Below, piece after piece: positions 15,652 to 24,280 of a DNA stretch of 37,410 nt. The stretch covers positions 1 through 37,410 of the forward strand of contig CAMDJV010000035.1 of assembly GCA_945901085.1 (NCBI GenBank), written 5' to 3'. Both the position numbers and the translations under genes were made by a program. The first letter of the stretch is position 1; every line of letters begins with the position of its first letter. The DNA comes from Rhodovarius crocodyli (GTDB lineage: Bacteria > Pseudomonadota > Alphaproteobacteria > Acetobacterales > Acetobacteraceae). The notes under the pieces were generated by a model. That model saw nothing but the letters and a program-made list of their open reading frames with translations, ran no database searches and had not been told where the DNA came from.

Positions 15652-16824
15652 TCACGGCCTGGCCTCCGTCACCCAGCCCGGCCGCAGGGTGATGGCCGCA
15701 TTGCGGCACATGTCAAAGCCCCGCAGCTCCTCGGCGGCATTATTGTCGAAGACGATGCGCAAATCGGCCTGGCAATCGCCATCCATGCTGATCTCGGCCG
15801 TGCCGCCATTGCCCAGGGGGGCGGAAATCTGGTTCCCGCCCCAATCGCCGCTCTCCACCGGCGAGAGATAAATCCCGGTGATCGCCCGCTCATAGACCGA
15901 TCCCAGCGCCATGCGCCGCGCGCCCTGAAAAATAATCGGCTGGCCGCCACAGATATCCACCGCCTCGCGCAGCTCCTCGCGGCGGTCCTGGAACACCGCG
16001 CGCAGCCGAAACTGGCACTCGCCCGAGCGCACCCGCAGCGGGAAACTCTGCCCCGGCTGCAGCACCGCCGCCCCCAGCCGATCCGCGCCCCAATTCGGCG
16101 TGCGGCTGGCATAGAGGCTTTGCAGCGTCACCGCACTGCGGTTGGTCACCGTCACCTCGCGCAGCGGAATGGTGGAATCACCAAAAGAGAGCCGCGGCTC
16201 GGCGCAGATATCGGCCTGCCTCGTCTCAGCCTCGGCCCCCTGGAAGGCGGCACGCACCGTCACCTGACAAGCCGCGAAACCGCGCAGGCGCAGGCGAAAA
16301 CTGTCACTCGGCGCCACCGTCGCCGCGCCCAGCCTATCCGGCCCCGGCTCCTGGCTGCCACGCTCGAAAATGAAGATCTGCATCAGCTGGTTGTCGGTGT
16401 CATTCACCACCTGAATGTCGCGCCGGCGCTCATCGGTCAGGGTGAGTTCCTGCTGCCGGCAAACATCGAAGGCCACAATCTCCTCCGTCGCATCCTCCCA
16501 CACCGCGCGCAGTTGCTGCTGGCAGGGCGTCACGCGGCCCAGGCGAAGGGTATAGCGCTGGCCGGCGGGCAGCATATCGGTGCCCAGCCGGTCCGGCCCC
16601 TCACCTCGCCCGGCCTGGCCCTGGGCAAAAACAAAAACCTGGCGAATCGCCGTATCGGTGCGGTTGATCAGGTTCAGTTGACGATCCGCCGGCGGCGCCG
16701 TGCGATTGGGCGGGGCTGGCGGCGGGCTGCCAGAGGGGCTGCCAGAGGGCTTCTGCGCCAGAGCCGCCGCCATGGGCAGCACCAGCAGCGTGACGGCGAG
16801 GATGGAACCCAGATGGCGGCGCAT
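15652..16824 (-). CDS. Secreted protein with four tandem two-cysteine repeats, function unknown
   Basis: A 390-residue exported protein. A signal peptide (MRRHLGSILAVTLLVLPMAAALA) is followed by a Pro/Ser-rich linker and four consecutive repeats of about 75-80 residues. Each repeat runs: V-N-R-T-like strand, a hydrophobic (V/I)FVF-type strand, GPDRLG, a PG-x-x-F-x-LRLR strand, Cys, LRAVF-x-D, (D)-(I/V/M)-C. The two cysteines in each repeat (for example TPCQQ and FDVC in repeat 1, GDCQA and FDMC in repeat 4) suggest one disulfide each. Repeat 4 is the most divergent and lacks GPDRLG (GGNQIS). The start at 16824 has GAGGA six bases upstream; earlier ATGs at 16836 and 16857-16863 do not. Confidence 0.8.
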   Translation of the reverse strand: MRRHLGSILAVTLLVLPMAAALAQKPSGSPSGSPPPAPPNRTAPPADRQLNLINRTDTAIRQVFVFAQGQAGRGEGPDRLGTDMLPAGQRYTLRLGRVTPCQQQLRAVWEDATEEIVAFDVCRQQELTLTDERRRDIQVVNDTDNQLMQIFIFERGSQEPGPDRLGAATVAPSDSFRLRLRGFAACQVTVRAAFQGAEAETRQADICAEPRLSFGDSTIPLREVTVTNRSAVTLQSLYASRTPNWGADRLGAAVLQPGQSFPLRVRSGECQFRLRAVFQDRREELREAVDICGGQPIIFQGARRMALGSVYERAITGIYLSPVESGDWGGNQISAPLGNGGTAEISMDGDCQADLRIVFDNNAAEELRGFDMCRNAAITLRPGWVTEARP

Positions 16825-17006
16825 GCTTATCCTCATTGATCGTGGCGCTGAGAGCATTTTCAAGCCTTGCGGCTTCGCAAGGCGACTCGGAAAATGCGTA
16901 AAAACAAAAACCAGAACCGTTTCACCGTCTTCGCTGTCGCCGAAACGCCTCTAACATGCCGTGGCAACAGCGCTGCCGTCCAGCATTCTCGCAAACCAGC
17001 CTGCCG
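16825..17006. other. Intergenic region with nested inverted repeat
   Basis: The minus-strand promoter/leader of the four-repeat protein and the 3' end of the OmpA-like gene share these 180 bases. It contains a nested hairpin (16854-16897) annotated separately. The remainder (about 16898-17006), moderately AT-rich, shows no gene. Confidence 0.4.
16854..16897. repeat. Nested hairpin, dispersed-repeat-like
   Basis: Outer arms GCATTTTC (16854-16861) and GAAAATGC (16890-16897) are exact reverse complements. Inside them GCCTTGCG/CGCAAGGC (16864-16883) forms an 8-bp stem with a GCTT loop. It lies downstream of the OmpA-like gene and upstream of the four-repeat gene. It could be a terminator, a leader structure or a dispersed palindrome; similar GCATTTTC palindromes are common between genes of alphaproteobacteria. 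Confidence 0.6.
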
Positions 17007-17420
17007 TCACGGCAGAATGATGATGGTGGCGCCACGCCCCGGCCGGGCGGCGGTGCTGCGGGTAAAGCCGGCCACCCGGGCCTCCGCCCGCACCCGGTCG
17101 CGTTCAATGCCAAGCTGCGCCAGTTCCAGCGCCACCGCGCGCGCCCGGGCGGCGGCCAGGCGCTGGCCGGTGGTCGCGCCCCCCTCGGAGGAAAGCGCAT
17201 GGCCGAGCACGCAGATATTGCGCTCCGGCGCCTGCCGGGCCAGTTCCGCCGCCGCCGCAAGCGGGCTGCGCGCCTCTTCGCCCAGCCTGGCCGAGCGGGG
17301 GGCAAAGCCAATCGCGAAATGATCATCCTCCAACTCGGCCGCGCCCACGCAATTGAAGGGGCGAATCTGCCCCGCAGCCGGCAGTGCCATCGCCAGCAGC
17401 AGCGGCAGGATGAGGCGCAT
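17007..17420 (-). CDS. Small periplasmic OmpA-like domain protein
   Basis: A 137-residue protein. The signal peptide MRLILPLLLAMALPAAG is followed by an OmpA/MotB-C-type domain: a strand with FAIGFAPRSARL, then NICVLGHALSSEGGATTGQRLAAARARAVALELAQLGI, which corresponds to the GHTD...N...LS..RA core, and a final strand GRGATIIILP. The Asp of GHTD is absent (GHAL), so peptidoglycan binding may be weakened or lost. The start ATG overlaps the cupin gene stop as TGATG, so it is coupled to that gene. Function is unknown beyond cell-envelope location. Confidence 0.75.
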   Translation of the reverse strand: MRLILPLLLAMALPAAGQIRPFNCVGAAELEDDHFAIGFAPRSARLGEEARSPLAAAAELARQAPERNICVLGHALSSEGGATTGQRLAAARARAVALELAQLGIERDRVRAEARVAGFTRSTAARPGRGATIIILP

Positions 17421-18640
17421 CAGCCGGCCAATACCAGGCCAGCACCGGCCAGACGGGCCAGCAGCGCCTTGGCATCCACCGCCGGATAGGCCACCTGCAA
17501 CTCCGCCTCGGTCACATCCGGCCGCGCCAGCAGCCAGCCCGCCGCCTCGGCCTCGGCCGGCGCCAGAGCCAGCGCACCGCCCTCGGTCTTGAGCACCCAT
17601 TCAGCGCCGCGCCGCACCGGCCGCGCCCCCGCGGCGATCACCCGAAAGCCCAGCGCCTCGGCATCCCCCGCCGGTGCAGCCGGCGCCATCAGCCCCCGCG
17701 CCGCCAAAAGATCATTGCCGCCGCGATGAAAGCGATGCCCGGCGATAAAGCCCTCAATCACCGAGAGCACCTTGGGGTCACGCGCCAATTCGGCCAGCTT
17801 GGCACCCATCTGCCCCACACGCTGGGTCAGGGCGAATTTGGCCGCCGCCGAGCCATCCTGCCGCGGCAAAGGCTGGCGGAAGCTGGTCTCATACAGCACC
17901 CGCTCCATCAGGATGTTCATCACATCCATCCCCAGCACCGCATGCGCGCCATAGGCGACATGAACCGAGGCCGGCGCCTCCGCCAGGGCATCATGATACC
18001 AGCCGCGCGGCAGATAGAGCAGGTCGCCCGTCTTCAGCAGCACCTTCTCCCGCAGCCGCCCCTTGGCCTGTTCGTGATGCGCCTGGTCCTGGCTGCGGAA
18101 GACAGGGTGGGAGATCGGCCATTCCGCCCGGCCCTCCCAGATATTCCAGGTCTTCTCGCCCTCCACCTGCACGGCCCAGACATCATGCGTGTCGTAATGC
18201 GCAGGAAACGCCTTATGGCTCTGCCAGGAGATATAGACATTGGCCTGGGCCTTCCCCAGCCCCGCCCCCTCCAGCGCCGCCGAAACCCCAGCAAGGCCAG
18301 GCGTGAGGCTATCCACATCATTCATCACCACCGAGCAGCCCCGGGCGATATGCTGCGCCAACTTGGCCGCATCGGGCTGCATCAGCGTCTGCGAATCGCG
18401 CGAGAGGGCGGAGACGCAATATTGCTCGGCCGGGATGGGCGTGCCGTCCAGATACAGCTTCAGCGACTGGCTGGACCAGGCATGGGTCATATCCAGCAGC
18501 CGGTTGATGCCGCGCCAACCCAGCACGGCGGCGAATTTCGCCGCACCACCTTTGACATGCAAAGGCTGCTTGTCGTGATACTCGGCGAAGAATGTCTCGG
18601 GCGAGACCGGGGCGAGAAGCTCTGCGAGGTTCATAGCCAT
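17420..18640 (-). CDS. JmjC/cupin 2-oxoglutarate oxygenase (ribosomal oxygenase-like)
   Basis: A 406-residue protein of the cupin_4/JmjC group, which includes the ribosomal protein hydroxylase YcfD/RoxA and the MINA/NO66 enzymes. The iron ligands are visible as HYDTHDVWAVQVEGEKTW (His and Asp of HxD, about residue 165) and a later His in LPRGWYHDA (about residue 230), followed by ASVHVAYG. A helical dimerisation-type region and a small C-terminal domain follow. A peptide or protein hydroxylase role is inferred from the family; the substrate is unknown. The start may be MAMNL at 18640 or MNL two codons later; neither has a clear Shine-Dalgarno. It is divergent from NAD-GDH. Confidence 0.82.
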   Translation of the reverse strand: MAMNLAELLAPVSPETFFAEYHDKQPLHVKGGAAKFAAVLGWRGINRLLDMTHAWSSQSLKLYLDGTPIPAEQYCVSALSRDSQTLMQPDAAKLAQHIARGCSVVMNDVDSLTPGLAGVSAALEGAGLGKAQANVYISWQSHKAFPAHYDTHDVWAVQVEGEKTWNIWEGRAEWPISHPVFRSQDQAHHEQAKGRLREKVLLKTGDLLYLPRGWYHDALAEAPASVHVAYGAHAVLGMDVMNILMERVLYETSFRQPLPRQDGSAAAKFALTQRVGQMGAKLAELARDPKVLSVIEGFIAGHRFHRGGNDLLAARGLMAPAAPAGDAEALGFRVIAAGARPVRRGAEWVLKTEGGALALAPAEAEAAGWLLARPDVTEAELQVAYPAVDAKALLARLAGAGLVLAG

Positions 18641-18901
18641 AGTATTAGCACCAAGCCGCGCCCGCCATCACTCCCGCGTCAGGGGCCGGAGGATAAAATC
18701 TCGCTCCCCTGCCAGGCAGCGTCACGCGGGCCACGGCGTATTGCCCTCCCGCGCAGCAATCCAGGGGCCACATCCTGCGCCCCATTGGCCGTTTTAGCGG
18801 ATGATCATGACCAAAGCATGAACGGCTTCACGGAAATTTCTTGTTGTCCGTCCACGACTTGGCCAATGATGCCGCCAAGCACCGCCTCTGGAGGGCCGTC
18901 C
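18641..18901. promoter_or_regulatory. Divergent cupin / NAD-GDH promoter region
   Basis: About 260 bases with no credible gene. AT-richer sequence at about 18790-18850 (ATGATCATGACCAAAGC, GAAATTTCTTGTTGTCC) is the likely rightward promoter zone for NAD-GDH. GGAGG lies seven bases before the GDH ATG. I could not identify a definite operator. Confidence 0.4.
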
Positions 18902-21900
18902 ATGCCAGACCACAATCACACCACCCTGCCTGACCCGGTGCGCGAGGAGGCCCTGCGCCTTGCCGCCGCCGCCCTGCCTTCGGGCATGGATGCCCCCCTG
19001 GCCCTGCTCCGTCCCCTCCTCGCCGGTATTCCGCTGGCCGAAATGGCCGCCATTGCGCCCGATGAACTCGCCGCCATGGTCGTCTCCCTCGCCGGCCTCG
19101 CCCAGCACCGCCTGCCCGGCGAGGCCCGCATCCGCGTCCTCCCCGCCGGCCGCTTCCCCCATCCGGTGGTCGAGATCATCACCGATGACATGCCCTTCCT
19201 GGTCGATAGCGTGCTCGCCGCCCTCGCCCATCATGGCCGCAAGCTGCGCCAGGTGCTGCACCCGGTGCTGCCCGTCACCCGCGCCGAAGATGGCACCCTC
19301 CAAGCCATGGGCGAGGGGCCATTGCGCGAGAGCATGATGCGCATCAGCTTCGCCAATACCGATGCCGCCACCGGCCAGACCGAGGCCCTCATCGCCGCCA
19401 CCCTCGCCGATGTGCGCGCTGCGGTGGCGGATTTCGCCCCCATGCTGGCGGAGCTGCGCGGCGCCGAGGCCGGGCTCGAAGGCGACCCGCGCGCCTTCCT
19501 CGCCTGGTTGGCCGAGGATAATTTCGTCCTGCTCGGCCATCGCCGCCTGATGGTCGATGGCACGGGCTTCCGCGCCGAGGCCGGGCTGGGCCTGCTGCGC
19601 AACCCCACCCTGCCGGTCTTCGACGCGCTGCGTGACCTCGCAGCCCTGCCCGAGGCCGCGCGCGGCGGGCTGCTGGAACGCCTGCCCATCTCCGTCGCCA
19701 AGGCGAATATGCGCAGCACCGTCCACCGCACCCAGCATGCCGATGTGATCGCGGTGCGGATCTTCGCCGAGGATGGCGCGGTGCTCGGCATCCGCCTCTT
19801 CCTCGGCCTCTTCGCCGCCGGCGCCTATAATCGCAACCCGCGCTCCATCCCCATGCTGGCCGCCAAGGTGGAGCGGGTGCTGGCCGCCTCGGGCGTCGCC
19901 CCCGGCAGCCATGATGGCCGAGCCCTGCGCAATATCCTCGACACCTGGCCGCGCGATGAACTCTTCCAGGCCAGCGAGGCGGAAATCCTGCATGGCGCCC
20001 GCCGCGCCCTTGACCTCGCTTTGATGCCCCGCACCGCCATGGTGCTGCGGCCAGACCCCTTCGGCCGCTTCGTCTCCGCCATTGTCTGGCTGCCGCGGGA
20101 GAATTTCGACACCCGCCTGCGCAGCCAGGTGGCCGAGCTTCTCGCCCGCGCCCATGGCGGCCGCCTCTCCGCCTTTTACATCGCCCTCGGCGACACCCCC
20201 CTCGCCCGAATCCACTACATCATCGGCACCGACCCGATGCACCCCGCCCAGGTCGATGCCGGCGCGCTGGAAGCGCTGGTCTGCGAAATGGCCCGCAGCT
20301 TCGCCGACCGCGTGGCCGATGCCCTGCTGCAGGCGCGTGGCGAGGCGCAGGCCGCCGCCACCATGGCGCTCTGGGCCCAGGCCTTCCCGCCCGGCTATCG
20401 CGAGCGCATCACCGCCAGCCAGGCGCTCGCCGATATCGCCCTGGCCGAAGAGGCGCTGGCGCAAAACCGCCCCGCCATGGCCTTCCTCCGCCCACCGGGC
20501 AGCGATGCGCGCATGGTCCAGTTGCGCCTGGTCAATATCGGCGGCCCCCTGCCGCTCGCTGATACAATGCCGCTCTTCGAAAGCCTGGACCTGCGCGCCA
20601 TCGAGGAAACCCCGCACCACTTCACCCTCGCCAATGGCCGCCGGGTGGTGCTGCATATCTTCACCCTGGAAGCGGGTGCCGGCGCGGCCGAGACCAGCTT
20701 CGACGAATTGCTCGGCGGCCTCGCCGCCCTGCTGGCCGGCGAGGCCGATGCCGATGGCTTCAACCGCCTCATCCCCCGCGCCGAACTCGATTGGCGCGAA
20801 TGCTGGCTGCTGCGGGCGATGTATCGCTGGACCAAGCAGGTGGGTTTTGCCTTCTCCCAAGGCAGCGTCGAGGCCGCACTCTGCGCCCACCCCCAGGCCG
20901 CGCGCCTGCTCGTGGACCTTTTTCACGCCCGCTTCGACCCTGCCTTGCCGCGCGACCCTGCCCGCGAAGAGCGCATCGATACCGCCTGGAAAACCCTGCT
21001 CGATGGCGTCGAAAACCCCGATGAGGACCGCATCCTGGCCCGGCTGCGCAATGTGCTCGACGCCATGCTGAGGACCAATTTCCACCAGCGCAAAGCCTAT
21101 CTCTCCTTCAAACTGGAAAGCCTGCAGGCCGGCGATATGCCCGAACCCCGGCCCTGGCGGGAAATCTTCGTCCATTCCGCCCGGATGGAGGGCTGCCACC
21201 TCCGCGCCGGGCCGGTGGCACGCGGCGGCATACGCTGGTCCGACCGGCGCGAGGATTTCCGCACCGAAATCCTCAGCCTGATGAAGGCACAGCGCCTGAA
21301 AAACGTCGTCATCGTGCCCACCGGCGCCAAGGGCGGCTTCATCCTCAAAAACCCGCCCCCCGCCGCCAATCGCGAGGCCTTCCTCGCCGAAGGCATCGCC
21401 TGCTACCGCCTGCTCGTGCAGGGCATGCTCGACATCACCGATAATCTCGACGGCACCACCATCCTGCCGCCCCCCGCCGTGGTCAGGCGCGATGGCGATG
21501 ACCCCTATATCGTCGTCGCCGCCGACAAAGGCACCGCCACCTTCTCCGACATCGCCAATGGCATCTCGGCCGATTACAATTTCTGGCTGGGCGATGCCTT
21601 CGCCAGTGGCGGCAGTGCCGGCTACGATCACAAGCATATGGGTATCACCGCCCGCGGCGCCTGGGTGATGATCGCCCGCCACTTCGCCGAAATGGGCCAC
21701 GACATCTTCGCGCAACCCTTCACCTGCGTCGGCGTGGGCGACATGTCGGGCGATGTCTTCGGCAATGGCCTGCTGATCACACGGCAAACCCGCCTGCTCG
21801 CCGCCTTCGACCACCGCCACATCTTTCTCGACCCCACCCCCCCCGAAGCGGCCTACGAGGAGCGCGCGAGGCTCTTCGCCCTGCCCCGCTCCTCCTGGGC

Positions 21901-23473
21901 GGATTATGATTCGGGCCTGATCTCAGCCGGCGGCGGCGTCTTCCCCCGCTCAGCCAAAGCCATCACCCTCAGCCCTGAGGCCCAGGCCATGCTGGGCCTG
22001 GCCGGCGCGCGGCACGAACCCACCGCCATCATGCAGGCCATCCTCAGGATGCAGGCGGATCTGCTGTATTTCGGCGGCATCGGCACCTACATCAAAGCCA
22101 GTGCCGAAACCCAGGCCGATGCGGGCGACCGCACCAATGACACCATCCGCGTCAATGGCGCCGATATCCGCGCCCGGGTGGTGGGAGAGGGCGCCAATCT
22201 CGGCGTCACCCAGGCCGGGCGGATCGAGGCCGCGCAAATCGGCGCCAATGGCCAGGGCGTGCGGATCAACACCGATGCGCTGGATAATGCCGCCGGCGTC
22301 TCCACCTCGGATCACGAGGTGAACATCAAAATTCTGCTGGCCGATGTGGAAGCAAAGGGCGGCATGACCCGCACCCAGCGCGACGCCCTGCTCAAGACCA
22401 TGACCGATGACGTGGCGGCGCTGGTGCTGGTGGATAACGCGCTGCAATCCCTGGCCATTTCGCTCGAAGTGGCGGCCGGGGCCGCCGCCCTGCCCGCCCA
22501 GGCCGCGCTGATGGCAAGGCTGGAACAGGCAAAACTGCTCGACCGCGCCCAGGCCGGCCTGCCGGATGACGCGACCATCACCCTCCGCGCCGCCGAAAAC
22601 ACAGGCCTCACCCGGCCCGAGGCCGCGTCGCTGCTGCCCTTCGCCAAGCTCTGGCTCAACGAGGCCATCGGCCAAAGCGACCTGCCCGATGACCCAGCCT
22701 TCCTGCCGCTGCTGCGCGCCTATTTCCCGCCCGCGCTGCGCGAAAATTTCGCCGCCCATATCGAGACCCACCGGCTGCGGCGCGAATTGGTTTCCATGGC
22801 CCTGGCCAATCAGGTGGCCAATCGCCTGGGCTGCGCCGGGCTGGGCCGGCTGACCGCCGAGGCCACACCCGCCGCCGCCGCCCGCGCCATCTGGCTGGCC
22901 GGCGCGCTGCTGGGGCTGGAGGACGCCGCCATCGAGGCCGATGCCGCCCCCCGCCCCGCCAGCGAGCGCCTTTGCACCCAAGCCGCGCTGCGCGCCCTGC
23001 TGGAAAACGCCGCGCAATCCCTCCTCGCCGAAACCGCCCCCTTGGGCGAGACACTGGCCGCGCTCTCCCCCGGCCTGCCCGCCCTGCTCGATGGCCGCGT
23101 GGGCGCCGATGCGCTGGCGGCCGCCCCCAAACTCGCCGCCGCCCCGGCCATTCTGCGCCTGGCCCTCACCTCCGGCGCCAGCGCCCTGGCCGCCGCCGAA
23201 GCCTGGGAGGCGGTGGCAAGACGCTTTCACCTCCCCGCGCTGCGGGCGGCGGCGAATATGGCCCGCGTCTCCGGCAGTTTCGGCAATCGGGCGCGGGCGG
23301 CGCTGCTGGCCGATATCACCGCCGCGCAGGCTAGGCTCGCCGCGGCAAACCTGGCCGGCCAGCCGGAAGCCCCCAGCACCGAAATGGCGGCAAGGCTGGT
23401 GGAGGAGGCCGCCAGCGTGCCCGATCTGGCCGCGGTAACGGTGGCGGCACGGGCCCTGGCCGCGCTGGCCTAG
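18902..23473 (+). CDS. NAD-specific glutamate dehydrogenase, large 180-kDa class
   Basis: Catalyses L-glutamate + NAD+ to 2-oxoglutarate + ammonium, mainly for glutamate catabolism. A protein of 1,523 residues, in the large multidomain class of proteobacteria. An N-terminal ACT-rich regulatory region comes first (about residues 1-600, VVEIITDDMPFLVDS at about 95). The catalytic core follows: HLRAGPVARGGIRWSDR (about residue 764), IVPTGAKGGF (about 804), DMSGDVFGNG, FIDPTPP-like FLDPTPP and VVGEGANLG (about 1094). The long C-terminal helical domain, ending VAARALAALA, is intact. The start was chosen for GGAGG seven bases upstream of the ATG at 18902. It is transcribed alone or with the following DUF1244 gene. 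Confidence 0.96.
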   Translation: MPDHNHTTLPDPVREEALRLAAAALPSGMDAPLALLRPLLAGIPLAEMAAIAPDELAAMVVSLAGLAQHRLPGEARIRVLPAGRFPHPVVEIITDDMPFLVDSVLAALAHHGRKLRQVLHPVLPVTRAEDGTLQAMGEGPLRESMMRISFANTDAATGQTEALIAATLADVRAAVADFAPMLAELRGAEAGLEGDPRAFLAWLAEDNFVLLGHRRLMVDGTGFRAEAGLGLLRNPTLPVFDALRDLAALPEAARGGLLERLPISVAKANMRSTVHRTQHADVIAVRIFAEDGAVLGIRLFLGLFAAGAYNRNPRSIPMLAAKVERVLAASGVAPGSHDGRALRNILDTWPRDELFQASEAEILHGARRALDLALMPRTAMVLRPDPFGRFVSAIVWLPRENFDTRLRSQVAELLARAHGGRLSAFYIALGDTPLARIHYIIGTDPMHPAQVDAGALEALVCEMARSFADRVADALLQARGEAQAAATMALWAQAFPPGYRERITASQALADIALAEEALAQNRPAMAFLRPPGSDARMVQLRLVNIGGPLPLADTMPLFESLDLRAIEETPHHFTLANGRRVVLHIFTLEAGAGAAETSFDELLGGLAALLAGEADADGFNRLIPRAELDWRECWLLRAMYRWTKQVGFAFSQGSVEAALCAHPQAARLLVDLFHARFDPALPRDPAREERIDTAWKTLLDGVENPDEDRILARLRNVLDAMLRTNFHQRKAYLSFKLESLQAGDMPEPRPWREIFVHSARMEGCHLRAGPVARGGIRWSDRREDFRTEILSLMKAQRLKNVVIVPTGAKGGFILKNPPPAANREAFLAEGIACYRLLVQGMLDITDNLDGTTILPPPAVVRRDGDDPYIVVAADKGTATFSDIANGISADYNFWLGDAFASGGSAGYDHKHMGITARGAWVMIARHFAEMGHDIFAQPFTCVGVGDMSGDVFGNGLLITRQTRLLAAFDHRHIFLDPTPPEAAYEERARLFALPRSSWADYDSGLISAGGGVFPRSAKAITLSPEAQAMLGLAGARHEPTAIMQAILRMQADLLYFGGIGTYIKASAETQADAGDRTNDTIRVNGADIRARVVGEGANLGVTQAGRIEAAQIGANGQGVRINTDALDNAAGVSTSDHEVNIKILLADVEAKGGMTRTQRDALLKTMTDDVAALVLVDNALQSLAISLEVAAGAAALPAQAALMARLEQAKLLDRAQAGLPDDATITLRAAENTGLTRPEAASLLPFAKLWLNEAIGQSDLPDDPAFLPLLRAYFPPALRENFAAHIETHRLRRELVSMALANQVANRLGCAGLGRLTAEATPAAAARAIWLAGALLGLEDAAIEADAAPRPASERLCTQAALRALLENAAQSLLAETAPLGETLAALSPGLPALLDGRVGADALAAAPKLAAAPAILRLALTSGASALAAAEAWEAVARRFHLPALRAAANMARVSGSFGNRARAALLADITAAQARLAAANLAGQPEAPSTEMAARLVEEAASVPDLAAVTVAARALAALA

Positions 23474-23532
23474 CCCCGCCCGCTTGATGCGCGCCCCCTT
23501 CCCCCGCACATAGCAGGCAAAGGAGCCCCATC

Positions 23533-23880
23533 ATGCCGCCCGTCCAACCCGAAGCCGATCTCGCCCTCGGCGCCGCCGCCCAACTCACCCCCGAGCAGCG
23601 CGACCGCATCGAGGCCGCCGCCTTCCGCAAACTCGTCCAGCACCTGCGCGAGCGCTCGGATGTGCAGAATATCGACATGATGAACCTCACCGGCTTCTGC
23701 CGAAACTGCACCAGCCGCTGGTATCAGGAGGCCGCCGCCGATGCCGGCGTGGCGCTGGAAACCCCCGCCGCGCGCGAAGTGATTTACGGCATGCCCTACA
23801 AGGCCTGGCAGGCCGCCTTCCAAAAAGAGGCCTCGCCCGAGCAGCAAGCCGCCTTCGCCGCCAAAAACCCGGGCCACTAA
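23533..23880 (+). CDS. DUF1244 domain protein
   Basis: A 115-residue cytoplasmic protein with the DUF1244 core: AAFRKLVQHLRERSDVQNIDMMNLTGFCRNC and RWYQEAA, ending in a segment with EVIYGMPYKAWQ. The CxxC of GFCRNC is conserved in the family and could bind metal or act as a redox pair. Function is unknown. AAGGAG lies about seven bases before the ATG. It is 60 bases after NAD-GDH and 66 before gapR, so a loose co-transcription unit is possible. Confidence 0.9.
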   Translation: MPPVQPEADLALGAAAQLTPEQRDRIEAAAFRKLVQHLRERSDVQNIDMMNLTGFCRNCTSRWYQEAAADAGVALETPAAREVIYGMPYKAWQAAFQKEASPEQQAAFAAKNPGH

Positions 23881-23946
23881 AGCCCCACCCTGGGCGGCCG
23901 CCCCGGCTTCGGCTAAACACCTCGCTCGTTTTCAGGGGATTTCTTC

Positions 23947-24219
23947 ATGGCCATCAAACCAGGCGAAACGCTTGCCGGCCCCGATGTCGGCGGCATCGCG
24001 GCCGAGCGGCTGCGCAGCATCGTCGAGCGCGTCGAGCGTCTCGAGGAAGAGCGCAAGGCGCTGGCCTCCGACATCAAGGATATTTTCGCCGAGGCGAAAT
24101 CCGCCGGCTTCGACGTCAAAGTGCTCCGCCAAATCCTCTCCCTGCGCAAAAAGGAACCAGCCGAGGTAGAGGAGCAGGAAACCCTGCTAGACCTCTACAA
24201 ACGCGCCCTGGGCATGTAG
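23947..24219 (+). CDS. gapR: GapR-family nucleoid protein (DUF2312)
   Basis: A 90-residue protein, the length of Caulobacter GapR. GapR-family proteins encircle overtwisted, AT-rich DNA ahead of replication and transcription forks and stimulate type II topoisomerases. The family core is visible: LRSIVERVERLEEERKALASDIKDIFAEAKSAGFDVKVLRQILSLRKK (about residues 22-69), a coiled coil followed by the basic DNA-binding region. It ends EEQETLLDLYKRALGM. The ATG follows AGGGGA with about seven bases spacing. Function here is inferred from family membership. Confidence 0.93.
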   Translation: MAIKPGETLAGPDVGGIAAERLRSIVERVERLEEERKALASDIKDIFAEAKSAGFDVKVLRQILSLRKKEPAEVEEQETLLDLYKRALGM

Positions 24220-24280
24220 GCCAAGCGCCGCCGCCGCTGCGGGCTTGACCCCCGCCCGGCCCGGGCAGAGCATCCCACCC

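Noticed and set aside
18794-21820. 1,008-codon open frame on the minus strand opposite NAD-glutamate dehydrogenase
   Set aside because: Its sequence is a His/Gly/Ala-rich shadow produced by GC-rich codons of the plus-strand gene, which has clear family motifs and a good ribosome site.
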